Shown here: one piece after another, positions 10,971-23,923 of the stretch | How the letters are laid out: every line of letters begins with the position of its first letter | Numbering within the stretch: position 1 is the first letter of the stretch | From: Camellia lanceoleosa | Taxonomy: Eukaryota > Streptophyta > Magnoliopsida > Ericales > Theaceae | Direction: 5' to 3' | Length of the DNA: 64,000 nt | NCBI GenBank assembly: GCA_025200525.1 | Contig: CM045760.1 | Coordinates: forward strand, 47,697,932-47,761,931 | Made by a program: the position numbers and the translations under genes | Notes under the pieces: model-generated | The model's database searches: none | Seen by the model: only the letters and a program-made list of their open reading frames with translations | Told to the model about the DNA's origin: nothing

Positions 10971-13332
10971 TGTAACAACCCTCATTTTAATTACCGATTA
11001 ACGACTGAATTAGCTACTGATCACTGATAAACTGAACTGATTATGATTGATAAGTGAACTGAATGAGATACCGAGCTAACTGATTGAAATTGAAATGGAA
11101 ATTGAACAAGTTTATCTATTGAATTGCATATTGCATCTGTTTGATTGAATGACTATCTGTTTAAATTCATATGTTTAAACTGCTAATTGAAGGCCTTATC
11201 GGCGGCCGAATTAGGAACCATTTAGTGTTTTATAATCAGTAGAATATTTGTGATTTATTGGTATATTTATCTGAAAATCGATTAGGAATGATTAAATTAG
11301 ATTTAAATGAATTAATTGAAGAGTTGGGCTCAATTACAGAAATGCCATTGAGTGGGTCTTGTTTAAGCTTATCATTTGAGCCTTGGTTATACACTTGATT
11401 AAAACAACATTTCATCAGCTCCCTTTCTTTGTCCCCACCGAAATTAGAAGAGAGTGAGAGAGAGAGAGGATTGATTTTCATCCCATTTTGCTTGATTGTG
11501 CTTGAACTTAAGAGGATTGAAGGGTTGACTCCATTATTGATCCCTTAGGCTCTCAATACAAGACCTAGGCAAGGTAATTGAATCTCTCATTGTTGCATTT
11601 GAAGTTGTTCTTGCATGAGTCAAGTTGAATTGTGGAGTTAAGACATAAATTAGCTCAAAAGGGTAGGATAATAGCTTAATCCATGCATGCATGTTTGAAT
11701 TGACGAGTTTGAGTTGAATCCATGGTAAAAATGTACATGCATGCTCATATTCATGTTTAAATCCATGTATTCATCATATTCTTGAAGACATGAGTCCATT
11801 TGGACAAGAATTGAAGCTCGAATTTTGGTTTGAAGTTCATGCATTTCATGTTTTGAAATTGTTCTTGAAAATGGGTTGATAATGGCTTTAATTGACCAAC
11901 CTTTGGCCCTTGCATGTGCAAATTAGCTTTTGAAACTTGTTATACATTGAGTTTAAGTGTATTTTCCATAATTTGGGGCCAAGAGGTTGAGTTTTGGATG
12001 GTTGAATGCTTGGTTCGAACTTGGGAGGCAAATCTGGAAATTCCAGATTTGGCTTCCTCGCTCGAGCGAGCCCTTTGGTTTTGCAACCTCGCTCGAGCGA
12101 GCATCGAGCGTGATATCGCGCGTAAAAATCGAGCAACCAGTACTTTTACTGTTTCATCAGACCGCTCGAGCGAAGGATTGTTCGCTCGAGCGAAGCCTTC
12201 GATTTTGGGATCTCGCTCGAGCGAAGGAAGGCTCGCTCGAGTGAGGTGCCTATTTCCAGCAACTTTTGAAAAATGCCTTCCAACTGTAATTTTGCATCCT
12301 CATCCCATCCTAGGCATTCTTAGGCCTAGTTTAAGGCATCTTACTGAGGATTTAGACATAGAACCACACTGAGGAAATTTAGGGAATTAATTATCATCCT
12401 TTCCAACTGTGAAACTTAGTGTGTGTTCTATTTGTTAACTGTATAGGGTTGGCTCTCGGGGACGCGCTCTAGCTGCTATTAGCCCAATCTCTGTGAGTAA
12501 CAGATTATGTAAAGATATGTTCAAAATGGTTATATTTTGGATACTGAACTGAACTGTTTATTGAACTGATATTGTTTATTGAATGAATGCATGTCCTGTA
12601 TTTAATCAGACAGGCATCATTAGCAACCTTGTTATTGGTATTCTGAGCTCTGTCGGTTTCCTTGTGGAACCATATTGTTTATCGATTGATGGCCATCATT
12701 ATTGTTGGGTCTGTTAAGGCCCGGTCCTTTTGGACCTACTGTTTATAGGCTAATGGATGTACCACATATGACTGATTGATTGAAATACTGAAAGGTTGAA
12801 ATGCTGTATAATGAATTGATTTCATTACTGTAAGGACATTCATTTATAACCTCTTTACACGTTATGTTATTCACTGGGCTTTAGCTCACTGTTTATTTAT
12901 ATATATGTAGGTTCTCAGCAGCCAGACCGGAGCTAGGAGCGTGGGTCAGTCCCCAGTTTTGTCAAGCCAGCCTATGTGCCTCACTGCGAGGTTCCGAGTT
13001 GCCATGCTATGGCTTGGGGGTTTTGTTTTCCCCTGTCTGTCTCATGTACTGTTTGGGACCATCAGATAGATCAAGCATCGCATCAAGTATCGAGGATTCA
13101 ATTCATCGATCGCTTTGTATATAATCGATAGATCAGATATAGATGACCGTGTGAATGCATGAAAATGTTTTGGCATACTGATTTCATACTCAATGGACAC
13201 TAGTTATTTATGTATTGGCTTCCGCCAGCTCAGACTGCTTTTAACTGCTTTTATCGCTCAAGAGCCTTTGGTAATCACGGACATCGGCGATTTCTGATGC
13301 TAAACCCATAGGGCCGGGTTTGGGTCGTGACA
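10971..13332. mobile_element. Solo LTR, 2362 bp
   Basis: It begins TGTAACAACC, ends GGTCGTGACA and is flanked by a perfect 5-bp duplication CAACG (10966-10970 and 13333-13337). There is no internal domain and no second LTR, so it is a solo LTR left by recombination between two LTRs. Its ends resemble those of the element at 37177-44161. A cluster of CTCGAG palindromes lies at 12060-12245. No coding region is supported; open frames around 11914-12372 are in LTR sequence. Orientation is left open. Confidence 0.93.
12060..12245. repeat. Cluster of CGCTCGAGCG palindromes in the solo LTR
   Basis: GCTCGAG cores start at 12060, 12091, 12164, 12184, 12215 and 12235. Two successive pairs are exactly 20 bp apart (12164/12184 and 12215/12235). 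The extended core CTCGCTCGAGCGAG is a 14-bp perfect palindrome. Confidence 0.9.
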
Positions 13333-13337
13333 CAACG

Positions 13338-13552
13338 TCTGCCCAGCGAGGACGGCATATGCAATTGGCTTGAAAACTGCAGATTTCATACCAACAGCCC
13401 AAGTCATCCGGGTATATGACAACACAAGTAGAGAAGTAATGGGAACAGTTAAAGTTCAGACAAAGGTTGGGCCAGGGCAGCACGAGATAGATTTCCATGT
13501 CCTAGAAGTTCCCGCAACTTTCAATTTGCTTTTAGGGCGTGGTCGATCATCG
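13338..13552 (+). pseudogene. C-terminal half of the outer element protease
   Basis: Immediately after the solo LTR the frame resumes with CPARTAYAIGL and ends with EVPATFNLLLGR, the end of the aspartic protease fold. The frame then shifts by an indel at about 13535-13550; RT-side coding continues in another frame from 13539. Confidence 0.8.
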
Positions 13553-16500
13553 TAAGGCGATATCATCTACTTTACATCAAATGGTGAAATACCCTTATGG
13601 GAAGGGAGTAGCCATTGTCTTTGGGAATTCATCAATCCACCCACCACCGGAAGTATCCACGCCTGTTCTAGAGATCGAGCACGGCATGGAAGATGTGTTC
13701 ATATCAGGTTTTACCTGGGCCGAGGCTCAGGTTGTACAGAATATCATGGCCGCTAACGAAGGAATACACGTTAGTGCTCAAGCAGTGTACCTCATGAACA
13801 AGCTCCAATACATCCCCGGGATGGGATTAGGGAAGAGCGGCCGTAAGGGCATTGCAGCGTTGGCCGAAGTGCCGCACAACCCCCATACCTTCGGCTTGGG
13901 TTATCTGCCCACCAAAGAAGATTGGGTAAGAAAAGGAAAAGAGATGGCAGGAAGAGCCAAAGCAAAACAGATGGGAAAACCTTTTGAATTGATGCATCGG
14001 CCCATCCAGGGTACCCTGAACGGACGCTTCATCCGGGAGGGGGAAGACTTTCCATTCTGTGGTTTTCCTGAGCCATGGCTGAATGAAGAAAAGAAGCGCA
14101 TGTCGGGGTTCGAAATTTTCTTTGACCTACAGTTATCTAGGGATGATGTTGTTGAAAAGCAGACAGACCCAACAGTTGAGACTGAGCATAGCAAGGAAGT
14201 GGAATCTACGGGCACAGAGTTTGAAATGGGGGTAGCACTGGCATGTCTACTTTCATATCCTTTGATCGACCAGGTGTGCTTGGGGGATGACTCCTCGGTG
14301 TCCATGATCGGAGATGAAACGGCTGCGGGCCTACCATCAACTATTTTGGATGCATCCATCGCACCCTCCCTCACCTGGCAGTACGAGGAGGGATTTTTGT
14401 CAAGCAACACTAGGTCAGGTAGTGAGCCGGAATCTGATTCCACCGAGTCTTGTGAGTCGGAATCAGGTTCCAGCTCGTCTGAGTCTGAGTTCGGTATTCC
14501 TGGGGGTGATAACCCGGATGCCACAGTCCTGTCCAGGTCGTCTTTTTCTTTCTCTTTTGAGTCTGTTGTAACAGAAGAATTGGACGGTTCGGAAGTATCT
14601 AATGAGAATGAGGTAACTGTGGTTTCCGAGTACTTTTCTGTGCCTTTGGTTTATTGCTTAAATCAGGACTTTCAAAATTTTGATGAAAACGACGAGGACG
14701 AAATTCCTCCGGTTTTGCAACGACTAATTGAACAAGAGCAGGAGAGGTTTGTTAAACCCTTAATGGATGAAATCACTACCGTGAACATTGGTACTGAGAA
14801 GGACCCGCGGCTGGTCCAGATCGGGTCCACGTTGTCTTCGGAGGAACGCGAGCGCTTAGTCGCTTTATTAAAAGATTTCAAAGATGTTTTCGCGTGGTCC
14901 TACGAAGACATGCCTGGAATCGATCCTGAGATTGTACAGCACCGGATCCCTCTTGACCCCGAGGCCCGACCTGTCAAACAGAAGCTCAGAAGGATCCGCC
15001 CTGATTGGGCCATTAAAATCAAAGAAGAGGTCACCAAGCAGATTGACGCAGGCTTCCTGCTGGTATCCGAATACCCGACTTGGTTGGCCAACATTGTTCC
15101 AGTACCGAAGAAGGATGGCAGAATCCGGGTATGTGTGGACTTCAGGGATTTGAACAGAGCCAGTCCGAAGGATGACTTTCCCTTGCCGCATATCGACGAG
15201 TTGGTAGATTTCACAGCGGGGCATGCTTTGCTCTCGTTCATGGATGGCTTTTCAGGCTATAATCAGATAGTAATGGCACCCGAAGACCGGGAGAAGACTG
15301 CTTTTACCACCCCGTGGGGTACATATTGCTACAGAGTGATGCCATTTGGGTTGAAGAACGCTGGGGCTACATATCAACGGGCTGCAACCACAATATTACA
15401 TGACATGATCCATAAAGAGGTCGAGGTGTATGTGGACGACATGATTGTCAAGTCCAAAGAAAGAGAGGGCCACTACACCGCCTTGCAAAAGTTTTTCCAA
15501 AGGATCAGGGAATTTCGGCTGCGGTTGAATCCTCAGAAGTGTACATTTGGTGTTACAGCGGGGAAAATGCTGGGATTTCTGATTACACAAAGGGGCATCG
15601 AGGTCGACCCTTCCAAAATCAAGGCCATCTTAGAAATGCCCCCACCAATGACTGAAAAGGAGGTGCGAGGCTTTCTAGGTAAAGTGCAATTCATAAGGCG
15701 GTTTATTTCAAAACTAACCTTAACTTGTGAACCACTTTTTGGTCTTCTAAAGAAAGGAAAGAAGTTCCAATGGGACGGCCGATGCCAAGCTGCATTTGAA
15801 CAGATTAAAGAATATCTACAGAACCCGCCCGTGTTGTCACCACCAAAGCCGGGAAAACCATTGATACTGTACATGTCAGTGACTGAAACTACAATGGGCT
15901 GCATGCTCGCACAAGAGTCGGAAGATAAAGTGGAAAGGGCCATCTACTATCTGAGCAAGAAGATGCTGGATTACAAGACCCGCTACACTCCCCTGGAGAA
16001 GGCTTGTTTGGCCTTGGTATGGGCTACCAGGAAGCTGTGGCACTACCTGTTAGCTCACTCTGTAATGTTGGTTTCACGACTTGATCCCATCAAATATCTT
16101 TTCGAGAAACCAGCGCTTACGGGTAGGCTAGCTCGTTGGTTGCTGTTGCTCTCTGAATTTGACCTCAAGTATGTGACGCGCAAGTCGGTAAAAGGAAGAA
16201 CGGTAGCAGAGTTCCTTGCCGACCACCCGGTTGAAGGGGATGAAGCGGTTGAGTACCTGTTCCCAGATGAAGCCATTCTGCACATCAAAGATGAAACTTG
16301 GACGATGTACTTTGACGGAGCATCAAATCAATACGGGTATGGGATAGGGGTGTTGCTGATAGCGCCTGACGATTCCCGTATCCCTTTAGCATTCAAGCTT
16401 CGATTCAAAGTCTCGAACAATGAGGCAGAGTATGAGGCATGTATTGCCGGTCTAGAAGCTGCCCTAGAACTAGGGGCAAGGCGATTGGACGTCATTGGGG

Positions 16501-17027
16501 ATTCGAACCTAGTTGTGTCTCAAGCTAAAGGAGATTGGAAAGTAAAAGAGGAAAAGATGATAATTTACCACCAGACCTTGGATTTGTTAATTCCTCGGTT
16601 TGAAAAGCTAAATTTCACTCACCTAGTAAGAGAGAACAACAGGTTTGCAGATTCGCTAGCAACTCTATCTTCCATGATAGACATCCCATCTGGGGTCCGG
16701 ATGCGTCCAGTCATTATTGACCAGAAATTTGCACCTGCCTACGAGTCAATCTCTGCCATAGATGAAGTGCAGGATAACAACCCTTGGTATCACGATATAT
16801 GGAACTTCTTGGAAAAGGAGGCATATCCACCAGGGGGAAATGCCAAGGACAAGAGGGCAATCAGAATTATGGTTGTTCAGTTTATCATCTGCGGGGGTAA
16901 GTTCTACAAAAGAGGTCATCTGGGAATGCACAAGCTGTGTGTGAAAGCCGAAGAGTCGAAGCGCCTGATGGAGGCCATCCATGGAGGAGAATGTGGGGCA
17001 CATATGAATGGGGTGATGCTGGCATGA
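13539..17027 (+). pseudogene. pol: Outer element pol: G-patch, RT, RNase H, archaeal-type RNase H
   Basis: A 1162-codon open frame. A G-patch-like segment lies at residues 90-125 (LQYIPGMGLGKSGRKGI), an acidic serine-rich linker to about 420, and reverse transcriptase at about 475-660 with the YVDD motif near residue 630. A first RNase H and connection domain is at about 760-900 and appears degraded at its first acidic position. A second, archaeal-type RNase H at about 918-1045 starts at MYFDGASNQYG. The integrase zinc-binding region begins near 1090. The frame ends at a TGA (17025-17027) with integrase continuing in the same frame beyond it, so this is a nonsense mutation and not a natural end. 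Two RNase H domains place it in the Tat lineage. Confidence 0.93.
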
Positions 17028-18029
17028 AAGATCCTCAGACAGGGCTACTACTGGTCTACCATGGAGGAAGATTGTATCGGCTTTGTTCGGCGATGCCACA
17101 AATGCCAGATTCACGCAAACCGCATGAACATCCCGCCGTCAAAGCTGTACAACATGACGTCGCCATGGCCATTTTCAGTTTGGGGGATCGATGTGATTGG
17201 AGCTGTTACTCCGAAGGGGTCGAATGGGCATCAGTTTATCTTGGTAGCAATAGATTACTTTACGAAGTGGGTCGAGGCCCAATCTTATGCCGTGTTGAAG
17301 GCTTCGCATGTCGCAAAGTTTATCAGAAACAACATTATCTGCCATTATGGAGTCCCGAATGAGATCATTTCGGACAATGGTTCTGACTTCAAGAAGGAGG
17401 TGATTGATTTGTTGGAGAAGTACAATGTGGCTTTTCATAGGTCGTCCACGTATCGGCCGCAAACCAAAGGAGTAGTTGAGGCCGCCAACAAAAACATCAA
17501 ACAAATACTGCAGAAGATGGTGGAAAGCTATCGGGACTGGCCAGATAAGTTGTCGTTTGCTCTGTGGGGCTACCAAACTTCAATTAGAATTTCTACTGGG
17601 GCGACTCCGTATTCCTTGGTATATGGGATGGAGGCCGTTCTACCTATAGAGATTGAGGTTCCGTCTCTACGAGTATTGGCTGAGTGTCAGATAGCCGAGG
17701 CAGATTGGCAGCAGAGCAGATTCGAGGAACTCATGCTCTTTGATGAAAGGAGATTAAAAGCACTGTACCATGTCCAAGGATATCAACGCAGAATCGCCCG
17801 GGCTTTTAACAAGAAAGTTAAGTCTAGGAATTTGAAGGAAGGAGATTTGGTGCTCAAAGACAACCGAGCTCCCATCCACGACCCAAGGGGCAAGTTCAGA
17901 CCTAATTGGATGGGTCCCTATATCATCAAGTCTATCTGGTCAGGTGGAGCTGTGGTTCTGATGGACCTAGATGGCCTAGAGTTCTCCCAACCGATCAACA
18001 TGGACAAGTTGAAGAAATATTACCCCTGA
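17028..18029 (+). pseudogene. Outer element integrase
   Basis: This continues the pol frame directly after the premature TGA. It holds the C-x2-C of the zinc finger (CHKC at about 17094) and the D-D-E catalytic core: D in GIDVIG, D in SDNGSDF and E in GVVEAAN, the last two 35 residues apart. The C-terminal part has LKEGDLVLK and NWMGPYII, the usual GPF/Y-like end of gypsy integrases. No chromodomain is seen, as expected for non-chromovirus elements. It inserts cDNA into the genome; this copy lacks an uninterrupted polyprotein. Confidence 0.92.
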
Positions 18030-18706
18030 GAGGCTCGCTAGGCTGAAAACCCGAAAGGGTGACCTAGGCAAAATTCAGAGCACAAAAAAAAATTAGAAAG
18101 TATAAAAACTGAGCTCGCAAGGTTGAAAACCCGCAAAGGGCGGCCTTGGCAAAAGTTAGAGCGCAAAAGGAGAGTGAAAATACTCGAGTGAACCCAAGCC
18201 TGAACTACGTAAGGCTTGATTCCCATCATTGGGATACGTAGGCAGCTTCATCCCGAAGTTCAGCCATAAACTCTTCCCCGATCAACTTTGTCCATTTGAT
18301 CATCTTGGTCATCTTTGCCCATCAGCATTTATCGCAATCTCCGGTACAGTGCTATTCAGACTAGGGGCAACTTTCCGTTGCCGTCTGCTGCATTACCATT
18401 CAAACAAGGGCAACTTTCGGTTGCTAGGATCTGGGGTTGTGCATCTCAAAGGATGATCTCAAGCGTGTCTACTCGATCCATATCGAAAATAGTTTTGAAA
18501 AGTTTTAATAAAGATGACTTTGTTCAAATAAGTCTTTTTACAACTAAGACCATTTCTGGACCAAAACGGAAAATTTTCAGTACACAACCTTCAATTTCAT
18601 TGATTTCAAATAGAGTTCTCTTGCTCTTGCATACAATTGAAGTTGCTTTTTATTACATTCATAAAGAAAACTTGAAAGTACTAATAAAGCAATAACCAGG
18701 GCATGG
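18030..18706. other. Spacer between integrase and antisense ORF
   Basis: No gene. Short repeats of the type GGTTGAAAACCCG occur near 18042 and 18131. It separates the convergent ends of pol and the antisense ORF. Confidence 0.5.
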
Positions 18707-20086
18707 TCAAGTCAAATGTCCTCGCCTCCCAGAGCTAGTCGAAGCCTCTGATGCCAAAGTGGGCCCCTCCTGTGCTTCTTCATTAAGCCAATCCAAGCAC
18801 TCATCAGACAAAGTGCAACTGAAAGTGGGAGCGGGGGCCAGGAGTTCTCTCGTCCTCCATGCTGTGGCATACCGGGCCAGCTGTGCGCCTCGAATCGGGA
18901 ATCTAACCGGGTACTCTATCCCTCCCCGCCGACAAGTCTGCTTATGACCAAACCGGGCGCAGATATGGAATGGGAAGTAGAAGACAAAGGAGTCAAGCCA
19001 ATCAATTGTATCCGGGTTGACGGGTCATCTTCAGAACTCATCATTGGGAGATTGAGCCAAGGGCACCGCCAAGCAATGCGGTCTGCGGACAAACTGCACA
19101 TCCATTCAAACCACCAACCCTCATCAAGGGCGTCAACTAGGCGTTGCCTGAAGAAGTAGCCGCGAGCTGAATATGCTGGGCAAGAGTCCATAACCTTCAG
19201 TTTATCCATTAACCACACCTGGGGAGGGATGAAAAATGAGAGAATAAAGAATAGAGAGATGTACGATGAGAGGAAAAGTGAGAAAAGGGCTTTTGTGAGA
19301 AAAACCGAGCCTAAGGGCCGAGTGATGTGAGCAAACATAAATGTGAGATTGGGTGGGAAACATTACCTGCAGTAATAGTGGACTCCCTGCTAATCTGATC
19401 GTCTCTTGACGATAAAAGGCGTCTAAGCCCAGCAATGTCTCAGCCAGGATCATGGCGATGCAGCTTTTGCCCTCCTTCAAGCCTTGGGCAACCTCAATCA
19501 ACCGGACACTAGGCCCTCCGGAACCGAAGACGAACAGAAAATGAGATAGCATGCATAGACAGAGGGCGTGTCGCCGAAAGCCTTGCCAGTGATGGTCGCC
19601 GCGATCACTAGTCTCAGAAAAACGACAAACCAAGCTCGGAACATCTAATGTCCCGTCACAAATCAGAGAACGAGCATCGGGCATTGAGAGCCCACACATT
19701 TGTCCTAAGGCTTGAGCATGGCCAAAACGAAGTTGGGGCAGGATCTCCTCATTGCGCCCAGATTCCATTAGAGCTTGGAAATCTTCAAAAGTGGAACACA
19801 CCTCTTGCCCGCTAAAGCTAAAGACATGTGTTACCGGGTTCCAAAACCTTGCCGCGGCATGGAGGAATGGAGAATGCAACGGGGTACGGCGCAAAGTGAA
19901 TAGTGCGTTTATGCCGAAAGCCCAGAAATTCAGCTTTTCCGAGCCATCCAAGTTGTTAATCCAAGTTACGAGATTTTGGGCAAGAAATTCTTCCATTTGG
20001 AGCAAATCAGTGTGGAAATGAAGAGAACCACGAAGTTGAGACCCTTTTGAAGAAGATAAGGTTGAGTGAAGGACAGATGTCAACAT
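18707..20086 (-). pseudogene. Antisense ORF of the outer element (DUF7745 / plant mobile domain-like)
   Basis: Exon 1 starts at 20086 (MLTSVLHSTLS) and runs to about 19370, ending in CAG before GTAATG. It holds ARFWNPVTHVFSFSGQEVC and TFEDFQALME, typical of the plant mobile domain/DUF7745 proteins found in retrotransposons and some host genes. After an intron, exon 2 from about 19208 reads VWLMDKLKVMDSC, then IAWRCPWLNLPMM. A frame change near 19030 leads to DWLDSFVFYFPFHICARFG, and the protein ends at a TGA at 18707-18709. Transcription would converge with pol. Function in the element is unknown. Confidence 0.7.
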
Positions 20087-20980
20087 TCTGCTGGTGCTGA
20101 CAGTTTAGTGCTAGTGCCGACCGGCCATCTGTTTTGGCCGATGGATCACCCTTTCGGCCGATGGCCATTCCTCAAGGCCGGTAGCCTTTCTGCTGGGCCG
20201 GTGGTTCTCTCCCTTGTCCTCTGAGCTGTTTATGCTAGGAATTTGGAAAATCCCACCACTTCCAATACCCTCCAGTGATCAATTCTTATGAGGGCGCGCC
20301 CATTTGCTTATCGAGTTGTTGCATATTTGCTTATCGAGTTGTATTTCACTCTCTTTAAGTCTTTGTAATGTTTATGAAGGTGTACTCTCATTTGGCTAGT
20401 TTGCTGAGTCCCCCTATTTTGCTTATCGAGTTGTAATTGGTTTACTACCTGATTATTACGATGCGATGCTTTGTTTTCAAAACGCAGTTTCAATTTCAGT
20501 CACATTGTTGTGTGATGCCTTGCGATGCGATGCATAGAACACGCAAATGTAACACCTTTTGAACAAACAGCTGTTTCATTTCCATCATATGTTTTGCAAA
20601 AAACACACGCTTTTGAGAAATAAAACCTGCCCGAGGCAGTGCAATGTGCTTAAACTCCTAGTAAAAAGGAAAGTAAAGCAGAAGAATAGCAGGGTAGCAG
20701 AGTGCTGGGTTTGACACCGGTAACCTCCCCCTTTCGGTCATCGTACCTTTTGCGCCCTTGTTCGGGTCAGTCATGTGATTTGGCACCTTCATCACTTAAG
20801 GCAGTCCAAGAAACTGCGCCTTCAGAACATAAGTGGAGCTTCGAGTTGACCTCGTACCACAACTTTTGTGAGCGATGCTCGGGACATGCGAAGGACGTCC
20901 CTTCCCGTATCCTTTTATATCTTGTGAATTCTCTAAATCATTTCAATCATACTGAGTTGCAGTACGTTGCATTCCAGCAT
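20087..20980. other. Spacer upstream of the antisense ORF
   Basis: No gene recognised. CCGACCGGCC/GGCCGATGG-type short motifs near 20110-20200 also occur in the LTR at 22600-22700. If the antisense ORF is expressed, its promoter should lie here. Confidence 0.5.
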
Positions 20981-20983
20981 CAT

Positions 20984-21890
20984 GTTTACCATGATCAGTT
21001 TCAAGTTCCTTTTTATACACATTGCATTGTATGCGTGCTTTGCTTTACTGATATGTGTTCAAGTTCCTTTTTATACACATTGCATTGTATGCGTGCTTTG
21101 CTTTACTGATATGTGTTCAAGTTCCCTTTTATACACATTGCATTGTATGCGTGCTTTGCTTTACTGATATGTGTTCAAGTTCCCCTATATACACATTGCA
21201 TTGTATGCGTGCTTTGCTTTACTGATATGTGTTCAAGTTCCCCTATATACACATTGCATTGTATGCGTGCTTTGCTTTACTGATATGTGTTCAAGTTCCC
21301 CTATATACACATTGCATTGTATGCGTGCTTTGCTTTACTGATATGTGTTCAAGTTCCTTTTTATACACATTGCATTGTATGTGTGCTTTGCTTTACTGAT
21401 ATGTGTTCAAGTTTCCTTTTATACACATTGCATTGTATGCGTGCTTTGCTTTACTGATATGTGTTCAAGTTCCCCTTTTATACACATTGCATTGTATGCG
21501 TGCTTTGCTTTACTGATATGTGTTCAAGTTCCCCTATATACACATTGCATTGTATGCGTGCTTTGCTTTACTGATATGTGTTCAAGTTCCCTTTTATACA
21601 CATTGCATTGTATGCGTGCACTGCTTTACTGATATGTGTTCAAGTTCCTATATACACATTGCGTGCATGTGTGCATTGCTTTACTGATATGTGTTCAAGT
21701 TTCCTTTTTAATTGCGTGCATGTGTGCATTGCTTTACTGATATGTGTTCAAGTTCCTTTATATACACATTGCGTGCACGTGTGCATTGCTTTACTCACAT
21801 GTGTTCAAGTTCTCTTTCCATACACATTGCGTGCATACGTGCATTGCTTTACTCACATGTGTTCAATCCTACTATCTTGCTGTACACATT
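20984..21890 (+). repeat. 58-bp tandem array
   Basis: About 15 units share TTGCATTGTATGCGTGCTTT and GATATGTGTTCAAGTTCC. Period is 58 bp in the left two thirds; units shorten and diverge after about 21640. The long open frames across this array (95 and 230 codons) are products of the repeat and have no family signature. The array lies before the polypurine tract, the usual place for tandem repeats in Tat elements. Confidence 0.95.
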
Positions 21891-22334
21891 GCATGCATTG
21901 TCACGCACTTTCGACTGCCTTGTCATGCATGTTGCTAACAACGTTGTACCTGTTAAGTTTGTTTTCTTTGCAGGCACGATATTGTATGTACAGCTCATTT
22001 GAGGCCGGTGAAACCGGACGAGCCGCACAGGTATTGTATCCCCCGCGTGAGACGTACAGAGAATTGTATAATTCTCTTACATCCTTTCTGCATTGTAGTG
22101 TAGTCTGTTGTATGCTAGCTTATAACTGTTGCATGTATGCTTCATTACAGCTTTCTTTGCATGATTTTAAGTTATGCTTGGCTTCTTGCATTTTCAGTTG
22201 CATTTTGCCCCTGCCTTCGGGCGCATATCTTGTTGGTCTTGTATGTTTGTCTAAGTCTTTGGCCTGGTAAAAAATGGGTCGTCTCTGGGCTTTGACATTC
22301 ACTCCCGTCATTGTTATGACTTCTGAGTTCTGTC
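21891..22334. other. Spacer between array and polypurine tract
   Basis: No feature beyond occasional GCATG-rich sequence. Confidence 0.5.
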
Positions 22335-22347
22335 AAAGAGGGGCAAC
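22335..22347 (+). other. Polypurine tract of the outer element
   Basis: AAAGAGGGGCAAC lies immediately before the TGTAGACACC start of the 3' LTR. Confidence 0.85.
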
Positions 22348-22968
22348 TGTAGACACCCCATTTTTGACCGTCTTCAAGACTTGGACGTCACCGTTGGAAT
22401 GCTCGGTGATTATCCATGTTTGTGTTCGTTTTGAGTTCCCGGAGGTCCCGGCTGCGCGTCGTGCCTCAGGACCTCTCAACCGGCTTGTTCTGTGCTTGGT
22501 TTTACACCAAGACTTGTGTGTTTTTGCATTTGAGGGTAGGGGGAGGCTTGTTAGCCATCCTTGAAGCCCACCGGCTACCCCCACACCACACCGGCACTCC
22601 CTTTTGGCCATCGGCACTGTTTTCTCAAACACTTTGACCGGTCCGCACTGTATGTTGCCGACCGACACTTTTTTGTGCCGGTGGCTATTTTGGCCGGCCG
22701 GCATGCACCCTTTGAACCCCTGGGACATGGTGCATGCTAGCTGTGCCAGCTGGAATGCACCATCACACTCCCCCGTGCACAGGTGTGACCATTTTGCACC
22801 CTTTCCACCCTTGAACCCCCTAAGCTTCTAGAAGCTTGACCCTTTGGCCAAAGCTTCTTGGAGAAGCTTGGCCAGCTGTCTTGGCTTCTCCAAGAAGCCA
22901 AGACCCCTTTGCACCCCTTGAACCCTTTTTCTTTTGCTTAGCCACTAAGTCTTAGGCTTGCCTTGGCC

Positions 22969-22976
22969 TATATAAG
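22969..22976 (+). promoter_or_regulatory. TATA box in outer-element LTR
   Basis: TATATAAG lies about 620 bp into the LTR, followed by a pyrimidine-rich stretch. It is a likely core promoter for the element. Confidence 0.55.
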
Positions 22977-23923
22977 CAACCCTTCTCTCCATTTGTTAGA
23001 AGTTAGCCATTTCCAACACAAAACCAGAGCTTATATCTATATATCTCTTATATATATCTATCTATATCTATATCTTCCCTTCCCTCATCCATTGTGTGTG
23101 TTTCTTGGCCTAAATAGTGTATTTTACCTTACTTTTGCACCATTACACACACTATTACACCTAGCTCCGAGATTGAGGGACTTGGAGGGTTGTTTGTTGT
23201 GATTTTGGACTGGTTTTGATCATTAGAGAAGGGCTGCACCACTGGTTCTTCAAGGAGTCTTCAAGGGTAAGCATGTTGCTTTAGTTTCCCCAAACTTGCA
23301 CTAGCTTTCTACCTGTCTTGCTTTGTGTTTTTGGCTTTGTGTTCAACATAAAAAAGTCTTATATTTTCTTACTTTAGAACCTTCATTAAGGTCACTTGGG
23401 TGTTTGAGCACAAACTCACCCTCTTAGGCTTTGTTTTGGCTATTTTAGCCCTTTTTGTTGAAGCCTTGTTTAACTTGGTGTTTTTGGTCTTCTCACAACT
23501 GAAAACCAGTGGGTTTTTAGTGGTGAGGGAGGTATTTTGGAGTCGTATATAGGGGAGGGACACCCCCCTCCCCTTTGTCCCTCTTTGTTCTTTACTTTGG
23601 CTCACATAGTAGCATGCATTTTTAGCCTTATATGCCTTCATTTCAGAGCTTATTTGGGTGTTTTGGATCATATATCATCTCTGTTTTTGGTTGGTTTTGT
23701 GGTCCTTAGCATGCTTCTTATACTTGCTTTGTAATGCTCTAGTTTGCCTAGAAATGAGCCATGAGTTTAGGCCATGTTTCTTGCATGTATGAGCCTCACT
23801 TCATGAAGATATTAGCATCATTTTTCCATGTCTAGAGGCTGTAGGCCACTGATTTTGCCATGTTTGGTATGTTTGACAAAGTTGTTTTGCATTAAGGCTT
23901 GTTAGTCTTAAGATGTGAGTTCT

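Noticed and set aside
10971..13332. Gene inside the solo LTR (ORF 11914-12372)
   Set aside because: The encoded repeats derive from the palindrome cluster, and the segment is bounded as an LTR by a perfect duplication.
20967..22270. ORFs up to 230 codons with repeated cysteine-rich hydrophobic peptides
   Set aside because: Generated by the 58-bp array; 58 is not a multiple of 3, and the frames lack any domain outside the array.
22333..22728. 131-codon minus-strand ORF at the LTR start
   Set aside because: Crosses the polypurine tract and LTR boundary and has no recognisable domain.
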